Positions 1-8,606 of a DNA stretch of 64,000 bases are shown in pieces. The position numbers and the translations under genes were made by a program. Each line of letters opens with the position of its first letter. Within the stretch, counting starts at the first letter, position 1. Source of the DNA: Aquabacterium sp. (GTDB lineage Bacteria > Pseudomonadota > Gammaproteobacteria > Burkholderiales > Burkholderiaceae_C); the NCBI GenBank assembly GCA_023266355.1, contig JAHFQM010000004.1:248001-312000 (forward strand), read 5' to 3'. The notes beneath the pieces are model-generated. The model saw only the letters and a list, made by a program, of their open reading frames with translations. It was not told the DNA's origin and searched no databases.

Positions 1-343
1 CATCGCACTGGACCCCTTCCCGTTCACGGGCGGCACGACCAGCGCCGAAGGCCTCTGGATGGGCGTGCCCGTCCTGACCTTGGCCGGCGACAGCATGGTG
101 GCGCGGCAAGGCGTCAGCTTGCTGGTGAACGCTGGCCTGCCCGACTGGGTTGCCGATGCCCCTGAAGACTACGTGGCCAAAGCAGTTGCTCACGCCAGCG
201 ACCTGACCACCCTGGCGACACTGCGTTCAGGTCTGCGTGAACGGGTGATGCAGTCACCCCTGTTCGATGCAGTGCAATTCGCTGGCCACCTCGGCACCGC
301 CCTGCGGGACATGTGGCGCGCTCATGCGCTGAAATCGCGCTGA
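1..343 (+). CDS. Glycosyltransferase family 41-type (OGT/SPINDLY-like) C-terminal fragment
   Basis: Only the last 113 or so residues are present; the frame is open from the first bases, so the gene starts outside the window. The stretch DPFPFTGGTTSAEGLWMGVP is the sugar-nucleotide-binding signature of the SPINDLY/O-GlcNAc transferase C-terminal catalytic domain, in which the Gly-rich turn and the Glu of the helix contact UDP-sugar. Bacterial members usually carry N-terminal TPR repeats and glycosylate proteins in the cytoplasm; whether TPRs precede here cannot be seen. It ends about 80 bases before msrA on the same strand. The substrate is unknown. Confidence 0.8.
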   Translation, partial: IALDPFPFTGGTTSAEGLWMGVPVLTLAGDSMVARQGVSLLVNAGLPDWVADAPEDYVAKAVAHASDLTTLATLRSGLRERVMQSPLFDAVQFAGHLGTALRDMWRAHALKSR

Positions 344-425
344 GATCGCGCCGATGGATGGCTGGCTGCTGGCACAGCAGCGGCGCCAGGCCCCACCTGC
401 AGGACAACCGCCACCGGACGACCAG

Positions 426-998
426 ATGCCCCCCACCCACACCACCACCGACTCGCCGCACCTGCAACAAACCACGCTGGGCGGTGGCTGCTTCTGGTGC
501 CTTGAGGCCGCCTTCAACCAACTCGATGGTGTGGTGCTGGCCGAATCAGGCTACAGCAACGGCCACCACCCCTCCCCCAGCTACGAGGCTGTTTGCAGCG
601 GCACCACCGGCCACGCCGAAGTGGTCAGGGTCACCTTCGACCCCGAGCGCATCAGCTACCGTCAGTTGCTGACCGTCTTCTTCAGCCTCCACGACCCCAC
701 CACGCTGAACAGGCAAGGCAACGACGTGGGCACGCAGTACCGCTCCGGCATCTACACGCACGACGCGGCGCAGGCTGAAACAGCGCGCCAAGTGATCGGT
801 GAGTTGTCAGACAGCGGCGCATTCGACGCCCCCATCGTGACGGAAATCGCGCCGGTGGCCAACTACCACGCAGCCGAGCCCTACCACCAGGGCTACGTGG
901 CCGAAAACCCATACCAGGGCTACTGCGCGGTGGTCGTCAGGCCCAAGCTGGCCAAGTTCCAACATGCTTTCGGCGCCATGCTGAAAGCGTCTGACTGA
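426..998 (+). CDS. msrA: Peptide methionine-S-sulfoxide reductase MsrA
   Basis: Reduces the S-epimer of methionine sulfoxide in proteins and free Met-SO, using thioredoxin. The catalytic motif GCFWC is at residues 21-25 (nucleophile Cys22), followed by the expected EAAF helix, the YSNGHH-type substrate loop and the QYRSGIY core segment. Length of 190 aa is typical for single-domain MsrA. The frame is open further upstream to 354, but the extra 24 residues are low-complexity and unlike the family, so the ATG at 426 is preferred. No MsrB is fused or adjacent. Cytosolic; an oxidative repair enzyme. Confidence 0.95.
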   Translation: MPPTHTTTDSPHLQQTTLGGGCFWCLEAAFNQLDGVVLAESGYSNGHHPSPSYEAVCSGTTGHAEVVRVTFDPERISYRQLLTVFFSLHDPTTLNRQGNDVGTQYRSGIYTHDAAQAETARQVIGELSDSGAFDAPIVTEIAPVANYHAAEPYHQGYVAENPYQGYCAVVVRPKLAKFQHAFGAMLKASD

Positions 999-1019
999 GC
1001 GCCAGCCCCTCCAGGCCCC

Positions 1020-1670
1020 TCAGGGCGCCAGCCGACTGACCAGCCAACTGCTGTCGGCCTGTTGCTCATAGGCGATGCGATCATGAAGCCTTGACGGACG
1101 GCCTTGCCAGAACTCCCAACGGTCAGGCACCAGGCGATACCCACCCCAATGGGCAGGCCTCGGGGGGTTGTCGCCCAGGCTTGCCTGAAGCTCGGCCCAC
1201 GACCGCTCCAGGGATTCACGCGAGCTCAGCACGCTGCTCTGGGGCGACGCCCAGGCACCGATGCGGGAGCCCAGGGGGCGGCTGTGGAAGTACACATCGG
1301 ACTGCTCGGCCGACACCTGCTCCACACGCCCTTCGATGCGCACCACCCGCTCCAGTTCGGGCCAGAAGAACTGCATCGCGGCGTGCTGGTTCGCTGCCAG
1401 TTCCAGGCCTTTGCGGCTCTGGTAGTTGGTGAACCAGACCAGACCCTCCGCATCCGCCCCCTTGAGCAGGAGCACACGGGTGGAGGGCCGGCCGTTGGCG
1501 CTCACCGTGGCCAGCGTCATCGCGCTCGGCTCCAGGGCGCGAGACTTCACGGCCTCTTCCAGCCAGATGTGGAACTGGTCGTTGGGATGCGCCTGCACGT
1601 GCGCCTCGTCCAAAGCGGCCTGTTCGTAGCTTTTGCGCATGCGCGCCAGATCAATGCTCGATTTGTCCAT
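1020..1670 (-). CDS. pdxH: Pyridoxamine 5'-phosphate oxidase PdxH
   Basis: FMN-dependent oxidase converting pyridoxine/pyridoxamine 5'-phosphate to PLP, the last step of the salvage and de novo routes. The protein (216 aa from the ATG at 1670) starts with the family-typical [11 protein letters not shown] segment, then has the FMN/substrate motifs [16 protein letters not shown], the [11 protein letters not shown] loop and the C-terminal [16 protein letters not shown]...RLHDR, which holds the Arg-His active-site pair. A frame 14 codons longer exists but the shorter start fits homologues. Convergent with msrA (21 bases between stops). Confidence 0.95.
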   Translation of the reverse strand: MDKSSIDLARMRKSYEQAALDEAHVQAHPNDQFHIWLEEAVKSRALEPSAMTLATVSANGRPSTRVLLLKGADAEGLVWFTNYQSRKGLELAANQHAAMQFFWPELERVVRIEGRVEQVSAEQSDVYFHSRPLGSRIGAWASPQSSVLSSRESLERSWAELQASLGDNPPRPAHWGGYRLVPDRWEFWQGRPSRLHDRIAYEQQADSSWLVSRLAP

Positions 1671-1804
1671 GGCGAAAGTATGGCCCGTTTTGATTGCGAT
1701 TGGGAATGACACGAATCAAGGCTTCGCCCGGGTATGCACTTAGGTGAATCCGCGCTGGCGACACCCACTTCGGGGATTCACACTGAAGTTCCAGGAGGCA
1801 GGAA

Positions 1805-2392
1805 ATGGACTCACGCGCCACAGCCATCATTGCGGTCCCGCATCAGGCCTGTGGTCACACCGGGAGCATGCTCCTGCACAGCGTGAACCGCACGATGGCA
1901 CAGTGCGCCGAAGCCGATCTGGACGTGCTCGTCGTCGCGCCCCAGGCCGCACTCAGCGCGTGGCACGAATGGTGCCAATCCTCTTGCGCCAGCGTGGTGA
2001 GCCTGCCGCCCAGCTCTGATCAGCAACTCCTGGTGAGCGCTCTGCGGATTGGCGTGCAGATGAGTCCCAAAGCGTGCGGTTGGTTCCTCATCCCAGCCGA
2101 CATCCTCATGCGCAAGCCCAACACGCTGCGCCAGTTGCATGAGGCCTTGCGCCACCACCTCATCGTCCATGCCACGGTGAGGCAGCAACCCAGACTGCCC
2201 GTTGGATTCGACCGAGAACTGTTCTCCGAACTCATCCACCTGGACTCCGATCACGCCCTGCAACGACTGATGAACCGCTATCCCACCCAACCGGTGGAAG
2301 TCGATGACCCGGGTGTGCTCATGCATCCCTGGCATCCAGAGCCAGCGCTGACGCAGGCGCAAGGCAGCACGCAACGTCACCCTGACGCCTGA
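1805..2392 (+). CDS. Degenerate MobA/MocA-like nucleotidyltransferase
   Basis: A 195-aa protein whose layout follows CTP:molybdopterin cytidylyltransferases: an N-terminal beta strand and Gly-containing loop (GHTGSMLL), LVVAP near residue 42, the PAD motif inside WFLIPADIL near 95 (canonical PADMP), a VGFDRELFSELIHL segment in place of GHPVGF...L, and EVDDPGVL near the end (canonical DDPGVL-DVDTP). The N-terminal GxSxRMG...K nucleotide loop is not intact and the terminal DTP is lost, so activity is doubtful. No molybdoenzyme genes are near. Likely a diverged paralogue; function unassigned. A strong hairpin follows. Confidence 0.55.
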   Translation: MDSRATAIIAVPHQACGHTGSMLLHSVNRTMAQCAEADLDVLVVAPQAALSAWHEWCQSSCASVVSLPPSSDQQLLVSALRIGVQMSPKACGWFLIPADILMRKPNTLRQLHEALRHHLIVHATVRQQPRLPVGFDRELFSELIHLDSDHALQRLMNRYPTQPVEVDDPGVLMHPWHPEPALTQAQGSTQRHPDA

Positions 2393-2430
2393 ACTGAACG
2401 CAGGCCACACGCAAGAGCACCGCACACAAA

Positions 2431-2460
2431 AAAACCAGTCAGCTCGCACTGACTGGTTTT
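2431..2460. terminator. Bidirectional rho-independent terminator
   Basis: Perfect 12-bp arms AAAACCAGTCAG / CTGACTGGTTTT around a 6-nt loop (2443-2448), with A and T tracts on either side. It sits between two convergent genes ending at 2392 and 2514, so it can serve both strands. Confidence 0.9.
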
Positions 2461-2513
2461 GAGTTTGGGCGAGCGCTTTGGCGCTCAGGAGCGGACAAGC
2501 CGCCCCGCCGGGA

Positions 2514-3218
2514 TCACTGGGCCACGTAGGGCTTGGACGAAGCGCAAGTCGAACGCAGGTTGGTGCTGATGTCCTGGGTCAGGGTGCCGAAGTTGAAGTC
2601 CAGGGCAGGCAGGGCGATCTCAGGCAGTTGCAGAGAGGAGACCAGAGCAGCCTTGGCAACGGGGGTCAGCGCCAGGTTCTTCAGGACCTCATGGCCCGTC
2701 ACCGTCAGCGGGAACTTGTACTTGAGGGCCAGGGCCGTGTCCACCTCGAACGTGTAGATCGGCTGCTGGGCCTTGGGGACGCCACCCATGGGGGTGATGT
2801 CAGCGGTCACCATCTTGTTGACGTAGTCGATGGTGAAGTTTGCCAGGGTCAGGCCGAACTTCGCGCCGGTGTCGTCGTCGGTGCGGTCAAAGAACAGGGC
2901 AGAGCCGACAGCCGAGCCAGACTTGATGGCCAGGTTCGAACCGACCACCACCTTGGTGACGGGGAAGTTGTAGGCGCGGTAGAACGTGGCGCCGGTGTTG
3001 CCGCCGGTGAGCATCTCGCCCACGGGGGTGGCATTGCCCTTGGCACGCACCGAGAGGTTGACCAGGTCGAACGAATCCAGGTTGTCCTGGGTGAAGGCCT
3101 GCACCGAGTTCGACTTGGTGCAGTTGAACGGCAGGGTCAGGTCGGCGTGGGCTGCGGAGGCGGCAAAGACGAAGGCGGTTGCTGCGGCGACGCGGAAAGA
3201 AACTGCGAAGGCTTTCAT
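2514..3218 (-). CDS. Secreted protein of unknown function, array member 1 (no PEP-CTERM)
   Basis: A 234-aa protein with a clear Sec signal peptide ending at AHA (about residue 25) and an AAGGAG ribosome site 5 bases before the ATG. It is a close paralogue of the next gene: both share FTQDNLDSF, a TLANFTIDY strand motif, LALKYKFPLT and FGTLTQD near the C-terminus, and both end in PYVA(Q/K). Three Cys are seen in the mature part. The motifs also echo the three PEP-CTERM proteins downstream on the same strand. I recognise no catalytic motif. Probably periplasmic or surface; function unknown. Confidence 0.8.
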   Translation of the reverse strand: MKAFAVSFRVAAATAFVFAASAAHADLTLPFNCTKSNSVQAFTQDNLDSFDLVNLSVRAKGNATPVGEMLTGGNTGATFYRAYNFPVTKVVVGSNLAIKSGSAVGSALFFDRTDDDTGAKFGLTLANFTIDYVNKMVTADITPMGGVPKAQQPIYTFEVDTALALKYKFPLTVTGHEVLKNLALTPVAKAALVSSLQLPEIALPALDFNFGTLTQDISTNLRSTCASSKPYVAQ

Positions 3219-3457
3219 GGGTTCTCCTTAGGGATCACGGTTGGGGGCGCTGGCGATCACGTCGTGTGTTCGTTGGGTTGATCTTCTCAAGATACCCAGA
3301 AACACAGCCCCCGCGAATAAGTGTCGGAGGCTAGGGAATCCGCGCAACTTTCCACACCCTCAAGGGCAAACCCGGAGCGATTAACGCATCGCGAAACTAG
3401 GGTTTTCGAGATTTGGCGGATATTCTTCCCGGGGCATTTGAAACTTGATCGGCCATG

Positions 3458-3486
3458 AAAAAAGCGGCCCAGCGGGGCCGCTTTTT
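3458..3486 (-). terminator. Rho-independent terminator
   Basis: Stem GCGGCCC / GGGCCGC (3464-3470, 3475-3481) with loop AGCG and A6/T5 flanks. It lies just past the stop of the minus-strand gene ending at 3511, separating it from array member 1. Confidence 0.9.
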
Positions 3487-3510
3487 CACATACCGGAACA
3501 AGCCCGGCTC

Positions 3511-4197
3511 TTACTTCGCCACGTAAGGGGTCGCATTGACCGGACGGGCGCGGAACTGGGCGTTCACGTCCTGCGTCAGCGTACCGAAGTCAAATTCGAG
3601 CGCGGGCTGCGTGACTTCGGGCAACTCGAGTGCCTGGATCAGCGCCTGCTTGGCTTGCGTGGTGAGTTTCAGGCTGCCCAATTGCTCGTGCAACACGATG
3701 GTCAGGGGGAATTTGTACTTCAAAGCCAGCGGGGCATTCGTGGCGAAGTTATAAAGCGGCATTTGCTTCACGGTAATACCACCTTTGGGGGTGGTATCGG
3801 CCAGCACCTGCTTGCTCAGGTAATTGATCGTGAAATTGGCCAGGGTCAGGCCAAGGCGGGCACCGGTGTCATCGTTCAGTCGGTTGAAATACAGGGCCGC
3901 GCCGCTCGCAGTACCCGACTGGATGTTGAGCGTCGCGCCAATGACGATCTTGGTGATGGGGAAGCCGAACGCCAGAGGCGTTTCCGTGCCAGCGGGCGCT
4001 GCCTTGTCCACATAAGTGGTGCCGCGGGGCTCCACGACGAGGTTCACGGTGGTGAAGGAGTCCAGGTTGTCCTGGGTGAATTCCTGCACCGAATTGGCCA
4101 CCAGGGCGCTGGTGGGCAGGGTCAGGGCGTGGGCAGAGGCGGTCGCGAAAATGGCGGCCAGGGAGAGCGCGCTGAGGCGGATCGAGCGGACAGACAT
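3511..4197 (-). CDS. Secreted protein of unknown function, array member 2 (no PEP-CTERM)
   Basis: A 228-aa paralogue of the gene ending at 2514: shared FTQDNLDSF, GLTLANFTI(N/D)Y, LALKYKFPLT, FGTLTQDV and terminal TPYVAK. The ATG at 4197 is chosen because GGAG stands 6 bases upstream and the product begins with a good signal peptide ending at SAHA; the frame is open 35 codons further but through a poly-C/G region. The mature protein is rich in beta-prone repeats and has no Cys. It has its own terminator, so is likely a single-gene unit. Unknown function. Confidence 0.8.
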   Translation of the reverse strand: MSVRSIRLSALSLAAIFATASAHALTLPTSALVANSVQEFTQDNLDSFTTVNLVVEPRGTTYVDKAAPAGTETPLAFGFPITKIVIGATLNIQSGTASGAALYFNRLNDDTGARLGLTLANFTINYLSKQVLADTTPKGGITVKQMPLYNFATNAPLALKYKFPLTIVLHEQLGSLKLTTQAKQALIQALELPEVTQPALEFDFGTLTQDVNAQFRARPVNATPYVAK

Positions 4198-4276
4198 GGA
4201 GGGCTCCGGCATGTTGAAAGGACGGTCAAACAAGCTGTCTGACCATGTCTTCATCATGCCGGGAGCGCCCGGAACA

Positions 4277-4286
4277 CCCCCCCCCC
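4277..4286. repeat. Poly-C tract (10 bases) upstream of array member 2
   Basis: Ten consecutive C (G on the coding strand) about 80 bases upstream of the start at 4197, followed by ACGATCGGGGG. Homopolymers of this length are prone to slipped-strand change; placement in a promoter or leader region makes variable expression conceivable but unproven. Confidence 0.6.
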
Positions 4287-4379
4287 ACGATCGGGGGATC
4301 AACCACCGCAGCGTGTGAGCGAAAGCACGACCGCGGGCAATGCCCCCCTCACACCAACCAAGGGATCACCCTAGGTTGC

Positions 4380-5528
4380 TCAAAAATCCATGCCGACACT
4401 CACGGTGATGATCGTGTTGGTCAGCTTCATTTTCTGCTCACGCACGAAAGTGCCCAGGCTGGTTTGGCCCTTGTTGAAGGCGACGAGTTCGTTGACCAGG
4501 GTGGATGCAGGCACAGTGCCATCGCCAATGAGGATGCCGTCACCCTCTGTGATCGCAGTGGAGAGTCCGGGCGTCAGGTCGGCAATGACTGGATCCCCAG
4601 AGCGAATCTGCGTGTTCGACGTCACAAGCCGCGACTCGGCTCTCAGGCCAATGCGGCCCACCGAGACGTTGATGTGCCAGTCCTCATTGATGGCCGTCTT
4701 CAAACCAAGGAAGGGGCCGAAACCAAAGGTGTTCTTGGTGGTGATGGTGGTCGGACCACCCACGTAACGCTCCAGTTCAGGCGTGGCCTTGGCGCCGAAG
4801 AAAACTGCGTACATGGCGCCCACACCAACGTAAGGGCGGAACATCGCATTGGCTTCACCGAAGTTGTAGCTGCCAATCACCAAGGGCGGCAGAAGCTTCG
4901 TGGTCGCGATGACCTTGCCGTTGATCCCGTTGGGTTGCCCACTGGGGTTCGTGCCGTCGCCGGTGATGTTCACCTTCAGCGGCGCTGCCAGCACGTAACC
5001 TTCCAAAAGCCATTTGCGCTCCTGGTCAAGCCAATAGCCGATCGATACCGTCGGCGTGCCAATGTTTTTCTGTGACCGGGCCCTGATGCCCGGCGGTGTG
5101 CCGATGCCAGCCACACCTTCAGCGTCCAGACCATCACGCAAAATGCGGTCTCGAACAAACAGATCCCACGTGATGCCAGTACCCCCATCCTGCGCGTCAT
5201 AGCGCGCGCAATTCAGGCCCGCAACCCGCGGATCGGAGGGGTTGGTGGTGCAGATGGTGGCGGTATCGATCGCATTCGAAATGTCGCTGCGGCTCAGCAC
5301 AAAACCGGACAGGTCACGGGCATCCTCGGAACGGGTCTTCGTGATCACCGAGGTGTAGCCAATGCGCATGAACAGGCGGTCACGGACCTTGCTGTCCCAG
5401 CCTGCAGGAAAGATCGAATTGGGCAGTTGCTGCGCGAAGCTCGGCAAGGCGGCACAGGCCCCGGCAGCGGCCAGCAACAGCGTGGCAACGCGCCTCACAC
5501 CGGCAACACGGTCGTACGAAAAATGCAT
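4380..5528 (-). CDS. OmpW-like outer membrane beta-barrel protein
   Basis: A 382-aa protein starting at the ATG at 5528 (GGAG 6 bases upstream), with a signal peptide ending at SFAQ. It has barrel-type strands, including an IGYW segment, FRPYVGVGAMYAVF and GFGPFLGLKTAINEDWHINVSVG, the hallmark region of OmpW-family porins (small hydrophobic-molecule channels), and a C-terminal aromatic (VSVGMDF) recognised by the BAM machinery. It is longer than classical OmpW (about 200 aa) because of a large extra N-terminal segment with two Cys and several inserted loops. It lies inside the array of secreted proteins, same strand. Confidence 0.75.
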   Translation of the reverse strand: MHFSYDRVAGVRRVATLLLAAAGACAALPSFAQQLPNSIFPAGWDSKVRDRLFMRIGYTSVITKTRSEDARDLSGFVLSRSDISNAIDTATICTTNPSDPRVAGLNCARYDAQDGGTGITWDLFVRDRILRDGLDAEGVAGIGTPPGIRARSQKNIGTPTVSIGYWLDQERKWLLEGYVLAAPLKVNITGDGTNPSGQPNGINGKVIATTKLLPPLVIGSYNFGEANAMFRPYVGVGAMYAVFFGAKATPELERYVGGPTTITTKNTFGFGPFLGLKTAINEDWHINVSVGRIGLRAESRLVTSNTQIRSGDPVIADLTPGLSTAITEGDGILIGDGTVPASTLVNELVAFNKGQTSLGTFVREQKMKLTNTIITVSVGMDF

Positions 5529-5657
5529 GGTGTCTCCAAGGCAACCTCGATGCGGGTTGCTTTCGGTTGAAAGTCTGCTTGATGGACGGGCGGCGCGCCC
5601 TGGGGCTTCACCCAACAGCCGCCATCCGGGAAACGTGCAAGCCGCAAGGTCTCAGTC

Positions 5658-6542
5658 TCAAGGCACTGCGCGACGGCGGGCTGAACCCACCGCGGCGATG
5701 CCCGCGAGGCCCAGACCCAACATGGCAAGGGTCCCCGGCTCCGGAACAGGCGCGGTCACGGGTTGGGCAAACGCCGAAATGGTGGACGTGATCTTGCCGA
5801 AGCCGTCCACATTGGTCAGCGTGCGGTTGTTGACCGAATTGATCCCGGAGCGCCCCGTGTTGTTGAGGTTGAGCGCCTTGACAAAGATGCTGTCAATGTC
5901 TGTTGCGTTGGCCAGGAAAATGCCGGACAAGGTGTTGGTGGCAGAAAACAGCTGTGGCGCTCCGTTGACCGTGAACGTGGTGGGGCCCGTGAGGGTGTCA
6001 GCCGTCCAGAGCCGGTAGTTCGACAAAGACGCAAAGCCGTTGCCGCCGCTCAGGTCGGCATAGATGTCGATGGAAGCGGTGGTGCCGGCGGTGTAACGCG
6101 ACAGGTCAACGCGCAGGTTGGAGATGCTCAGCGAGCCGGGCCCCAAAGTGGCCTGGCTGGTGGTCACGGACTGCAGCGAACCGCCCGACGTTTGCACACC
6201 GGTGACGTTGACCGTTGTGCCGTCGAACGTGCCTGTGATGCTGGTCACCGGCGCCTTGGCGCTCACGCTGCCATTGACGTATCGCACGATGCCAGTCGAA
6301 CTGGTGCTGGTGCTGTACGCGACGGTGGCAGGCTCCACGGCAGACAGCTTGACGGACGCCAGATTGAGCGCAGTGAGGAGCACATTGGAGAAGTTCAAGA
6401 CGCCCTCACCACTGAGCTCACTGACGGTGTAGCCCTGGTCCGTGATGCTGGCGTTTTTTTCCAGGGTGTAAGAACTGGCCTGGGCCATGCCGCTGACGGC
6501 CATGAACGCACAAGCGGCGGGCAGACACTTCTTGAATTTCAC
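5658..6542 (-). CDS. PEP-CTERM secreted protein, array member 3
   Basis: A 294-aa protein. I start it at the GTG at 6542 because GGAG lies 6 bases before it and the product then begins directly with a lysine-rich signal peptide (VKFKKCLPA... ending MAQA). The C-terminus has VPEPGT, a hydrophobic helix and a basic RRR tail: the PEP-CTERM signal processed by exosortase (EpsH/XrtA type), normally tied to exopolysaccharide export. The body is paralogous to the next gene: GPGSLSISNLRVDL, DIDSIFVKALNLNNTGRSGI. Likely released to, or anchored at, the cell surface. No exosortase is in the window. Confidence 0.85.
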   Translation of the reverse strand: MKFKKCLPAACAFMAVSGMAQASSYTLEKNASITDQGYTVSELSGEGVLNFSNVLLTALNLASVKLSAVEPATVAYSTSTSSTGIVRYVNGSVSAKAPVTSITGTFDGTTVNVTGVQTSGGSLQSVTTSQATLGPGSLSISNLRVDLSRYTAGTTASIDIYADLSGGNGFASLSNYRLWTADTLTGPTTFTVNGAPQLFSATNTLSGIFLANATDIDSIFVKALNLNNTGRSGINSVNNRTLTNVDGFGKITSTISAFAQPVTAPVPEPGTLAMLGLGLAGIAAVGSARRRAVP

Positions 6543-6581
6543 TGCGCTCTCCGAAACGGTGCAGCACGCCACGGCGTACTC

Positions 6582-6625
6582 AAAAAAAGAGGTGCCAGAC
6601 CCTTCTTTGAAGGGGCGTGACACCT
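6582..6625 (-). terminator. Rho-independent terminator for array member 4
   Basis: Read on the minus strand: an imperfect stem formed by AGAGGTGTC and GGCACCTCT with an inner CCCCTT/AAGGG pairing, followed by a run of eight T. It follows the stop at 6661 and precedes the next gene of the array. Confidence 0.85.
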
Positions 6626-6660
6626 CTCTCACTCACGCCGTCAAATGACGGCGCATGGCA

Positions 6661-7566
6661 TCAACGTGCCGCGCGGCGACGTGCCAGACCGAGGCCCACC
6701 AGGCCCAGGCCCATCAGCACGTAGGTGCTGGGCTCAGGCACGGAGGACACAGGGGCCACAGACGCCGAGATGTTCGACAGGATGGAGCCGAAACCAGCGG
6801 TGTTGACAACACCGGTCGAAGACACGCGGGTGTTCACCGAGGTGATGCCCGAGCGGCCGGTGTTGTTCAGGCCCAGGGTCTTGACGAAGATGTTGTCGAT
6901 GTCAGCAGAGTTCACCAGGAACAGGCCGGTGATGGTGTTCTGGCCGCCGATGGTGGTGGTGCCGGAGTTCACGCCAAACGAGGTCGGGCCGGAGATGCTG
7001 TCGAAGGACCACAGCGCGTAGCGGCTCAGGTTCACCGAACCGTACACGAAGTTGGTGCCAGCAGGTGCCACGGCGGTGCTGTTGCCAACGATGTCGGCGT
7101 AGATGATCTTGCTGGTCAGGTCCACCTGGAGGTTGGAGATGCTCAGCTGGCCAGGGCCGTTGGTGGCGCTGTTCTTGGCCGTGGTTTGCAGGGCACCACC
7201 GGCGGTGCCAACACCCGTCACGTTCAGGGTGCTGCCGTCGAAGTTGCTGGTCAGGCTGGTCACCGGGGCGGCTGCGTTCACCGAGGTGTAGCGCACGATG
7301 CCGGTGGACGTGGTCGAGGTGGTCGGTGCCACGGTTGCCGGGGCCACGGCCGTCACTTGAACCTGGGCCAGGTTCAGGGCGGTGATCAGCGAGCTCGAGA
7401 AGTTCAGCGAACCGGTGCCAGACAGCTGGCTGAAGGTGTAACCGTTGCTGTCAACGCTGGAGGTAACGCCAGTGGTGGTCAGGGTCTTGGTTTCGACCGC
7501 GGCGTGGGCAGCGCCGGCCAGCGCGACGAAGGCGGAAGCGGCGATCAGGCTTTTGTTGAAGTTCAT
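6661..7566 (-). CDS. PEP-CTERM secreted protein, array member 4
   Basis: A 301-aa protein with start at 7566 (GGAG 6 bases upstream), signal peptide MNFNKSLIAA...AHA and C-terminal VPEPST - hydrophobic stretch - ARRRAAR, the exosortase sorting signal. It aligns along most of its length with array member 3 (LNFSSSLITALNL, GPGQLSISNLQVDL, DIDNIFVKTLGLNNTGRSGI), showing a tandem duplication. Ser/Thr/Gly/Val-rich with no Cys in the mature part. Presumably a surface or matrix protein sorted by an exosortase encoded elsewhere. Exact role unknown. Confidence 0.85.
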   Translation of the reverse strand: MNFNKSLIAASAFVALAGAAHAAVETKTLTTTGVTSSVDSNGYTFSQLSGTGSLNFSSSLITALNLAQVQVTAVAPATVAPTTSTTSTGIVRYTSVNAAAPVTSLTSNFDGSTLNVTGVGTAGGALQTTAKNSATNGPGQLSISNLQVDLTSKIIYADIVGNSTAVAPAGTNFVYGSVNLSRYALWSFDSISGPTSFGVNSGTTTIGGQNTITGLFLVNSADIDNIFVKTLGLNNTGRSGITSVNTRVSSTGVVNTAGFGSILSNISASVAPVSSVPEPSTYVLMGLGLVGLGLARRRAAR

Positions 7567-7726
7567 GAATCTCTCCACATGGGGGTTGTCAATCGGAGCC
7601 CATTGCATGTTGGTTTGCAACGGCGCCGTCATGTTGTCACTTTAGGGGTCTGGGCCTGCCTGAACATCAGGGAAGTTCCTGCAGGCGACCACTGAACGCG
7701 AAGAATGGGCACTATTTGGAGCCAAA

Positions 7727-7743
7727 CCCCCCGCATCGGGGGG
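7727..7743 (-). terminator. Probable terminator hairpin
   Basis: Perfect 7-bp stem CCCCCCG / CGGGGGG with loop CAT, just downstream of the minus-strand stop at 7773. Only a short T run (TTT) follows on that strand, so termination may be weak. Confidence 0.5.
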
Positions 7744-7772
7744 CGGGGGGCCCCGGGGTGCCCCTCCTCGAC

Positions 7773-8606
7773 TCAGCGAGCCTTGCGACGGGCAACGAAG
7801 CCGATGGCGGCCAGACCCACGCCCATCAGGGCATAGGTGCCGGGCTCGGGCACAGCGGGCGTGACCTTGGAGACAGACACGGTGATGGCGGAGGTGATGG
7901 TGCCGTAGCCGATCGCGCCGTTGTTCACGCCAGCCAGGGCGTCAGCACCAAGACCGTTCAGGTTCGTGCCCTGGACGAGCAGGTTGTAAGCCCCGCTGTA
8001 AATCTGCAGGTTGCGCAGCGTGGTGTTGGCGGTGTAGGTGCCGCCGGCAGCGATGATCGCGTCCAGGTTGAAAGTGGTGTCGCCCAAGATTTCCTGGTAA
8101 CGCCAAACCTTCACGTTCTCTTGGGTGCCAACGCCGTTGTCACCGACGATGGTGGCGTAGACGTCCTGGTTGACCAGGTCAACGCGCAGGTCCTTGATGG
8201 TGACGAAACCGGTGCCGTTGGCCACGCCAGCGTCAACGCTGTCCAGGGTCACGGTCTGGGTGGCACCACCGGCGGTACCGACGCCGGTGATGGTGATGTC
8301 AGCACCGGTGCCGGTGCCGGTCAGCGACAGCACTGGCGCAGCCGCGCTGGCAGAGGTGTAGCCGCCGACGGGGCCCGTGATGGTCGGGGTGGCAGGCGCA
8401 ACACCGGTCACACCGACGACACCCAGGTTCAGGGTGTCCAGCAGGTCTTGCGAAAAGGTCAGGGTGCCCGAACCGGTCAGGCCGCTGATGGTGTAGTCGC
8501 CGTAGGCCAGGGACTCACCCTGGTTGATGGTCGCGGTGACGGCGTGTGCGCCACCAGCGGCCATGAAGGCGCTGGCGATGACCAAGCTCTTGAACTTGAA
8601 TTTCAT
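7773..8606 (-). CDS. PEP-CTERM secreted protein, array member 5
   Basis: A 277-aa protein from the ATG at 8606 (GGAG 7 bases upstream), signal peptide ending GGAHA, C-terminal VPEPGT - hydrophobic helix - ARRKAR. It is a more distant paralogue of members 3 and 4: LTFSQDLLDTLNLG, a TIKDLRVDLVNQDVYATIV strand unit and GYGTITSAITVSV. The phrase FSQDLLDTLNL also resembles FTQDNLDSFDLVNL of members 1 and 2, suggesting all five share an ancestor. Exosortase-sorted surface protein of unknown function. Confidence 0.85.
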   Translation of the reverse strand: MKFKFKSLVIASAFMAAGGAHAVTATINQGESLAYGDYTISGLTGSGTLTFSQDLLDTLNLGVVGVTGVAPATPTITGPVGGYTSASAAAPVLSLTGTGTGADITITGVGTAGGATQTVTLDSVDAGVANGTGFVTIKDLRVDLVNQDVYATIVGDNGVGTQENVKVWRYQEILGDTTFNLDAIIAAGGTYTANTTLRNLQIYSGAYNLLVQGTNLNGLGADALAGVNNGAIGYGTITSAITVSVSKVTPAVPEPGTYALMGVGLAAIGFVARRKAR

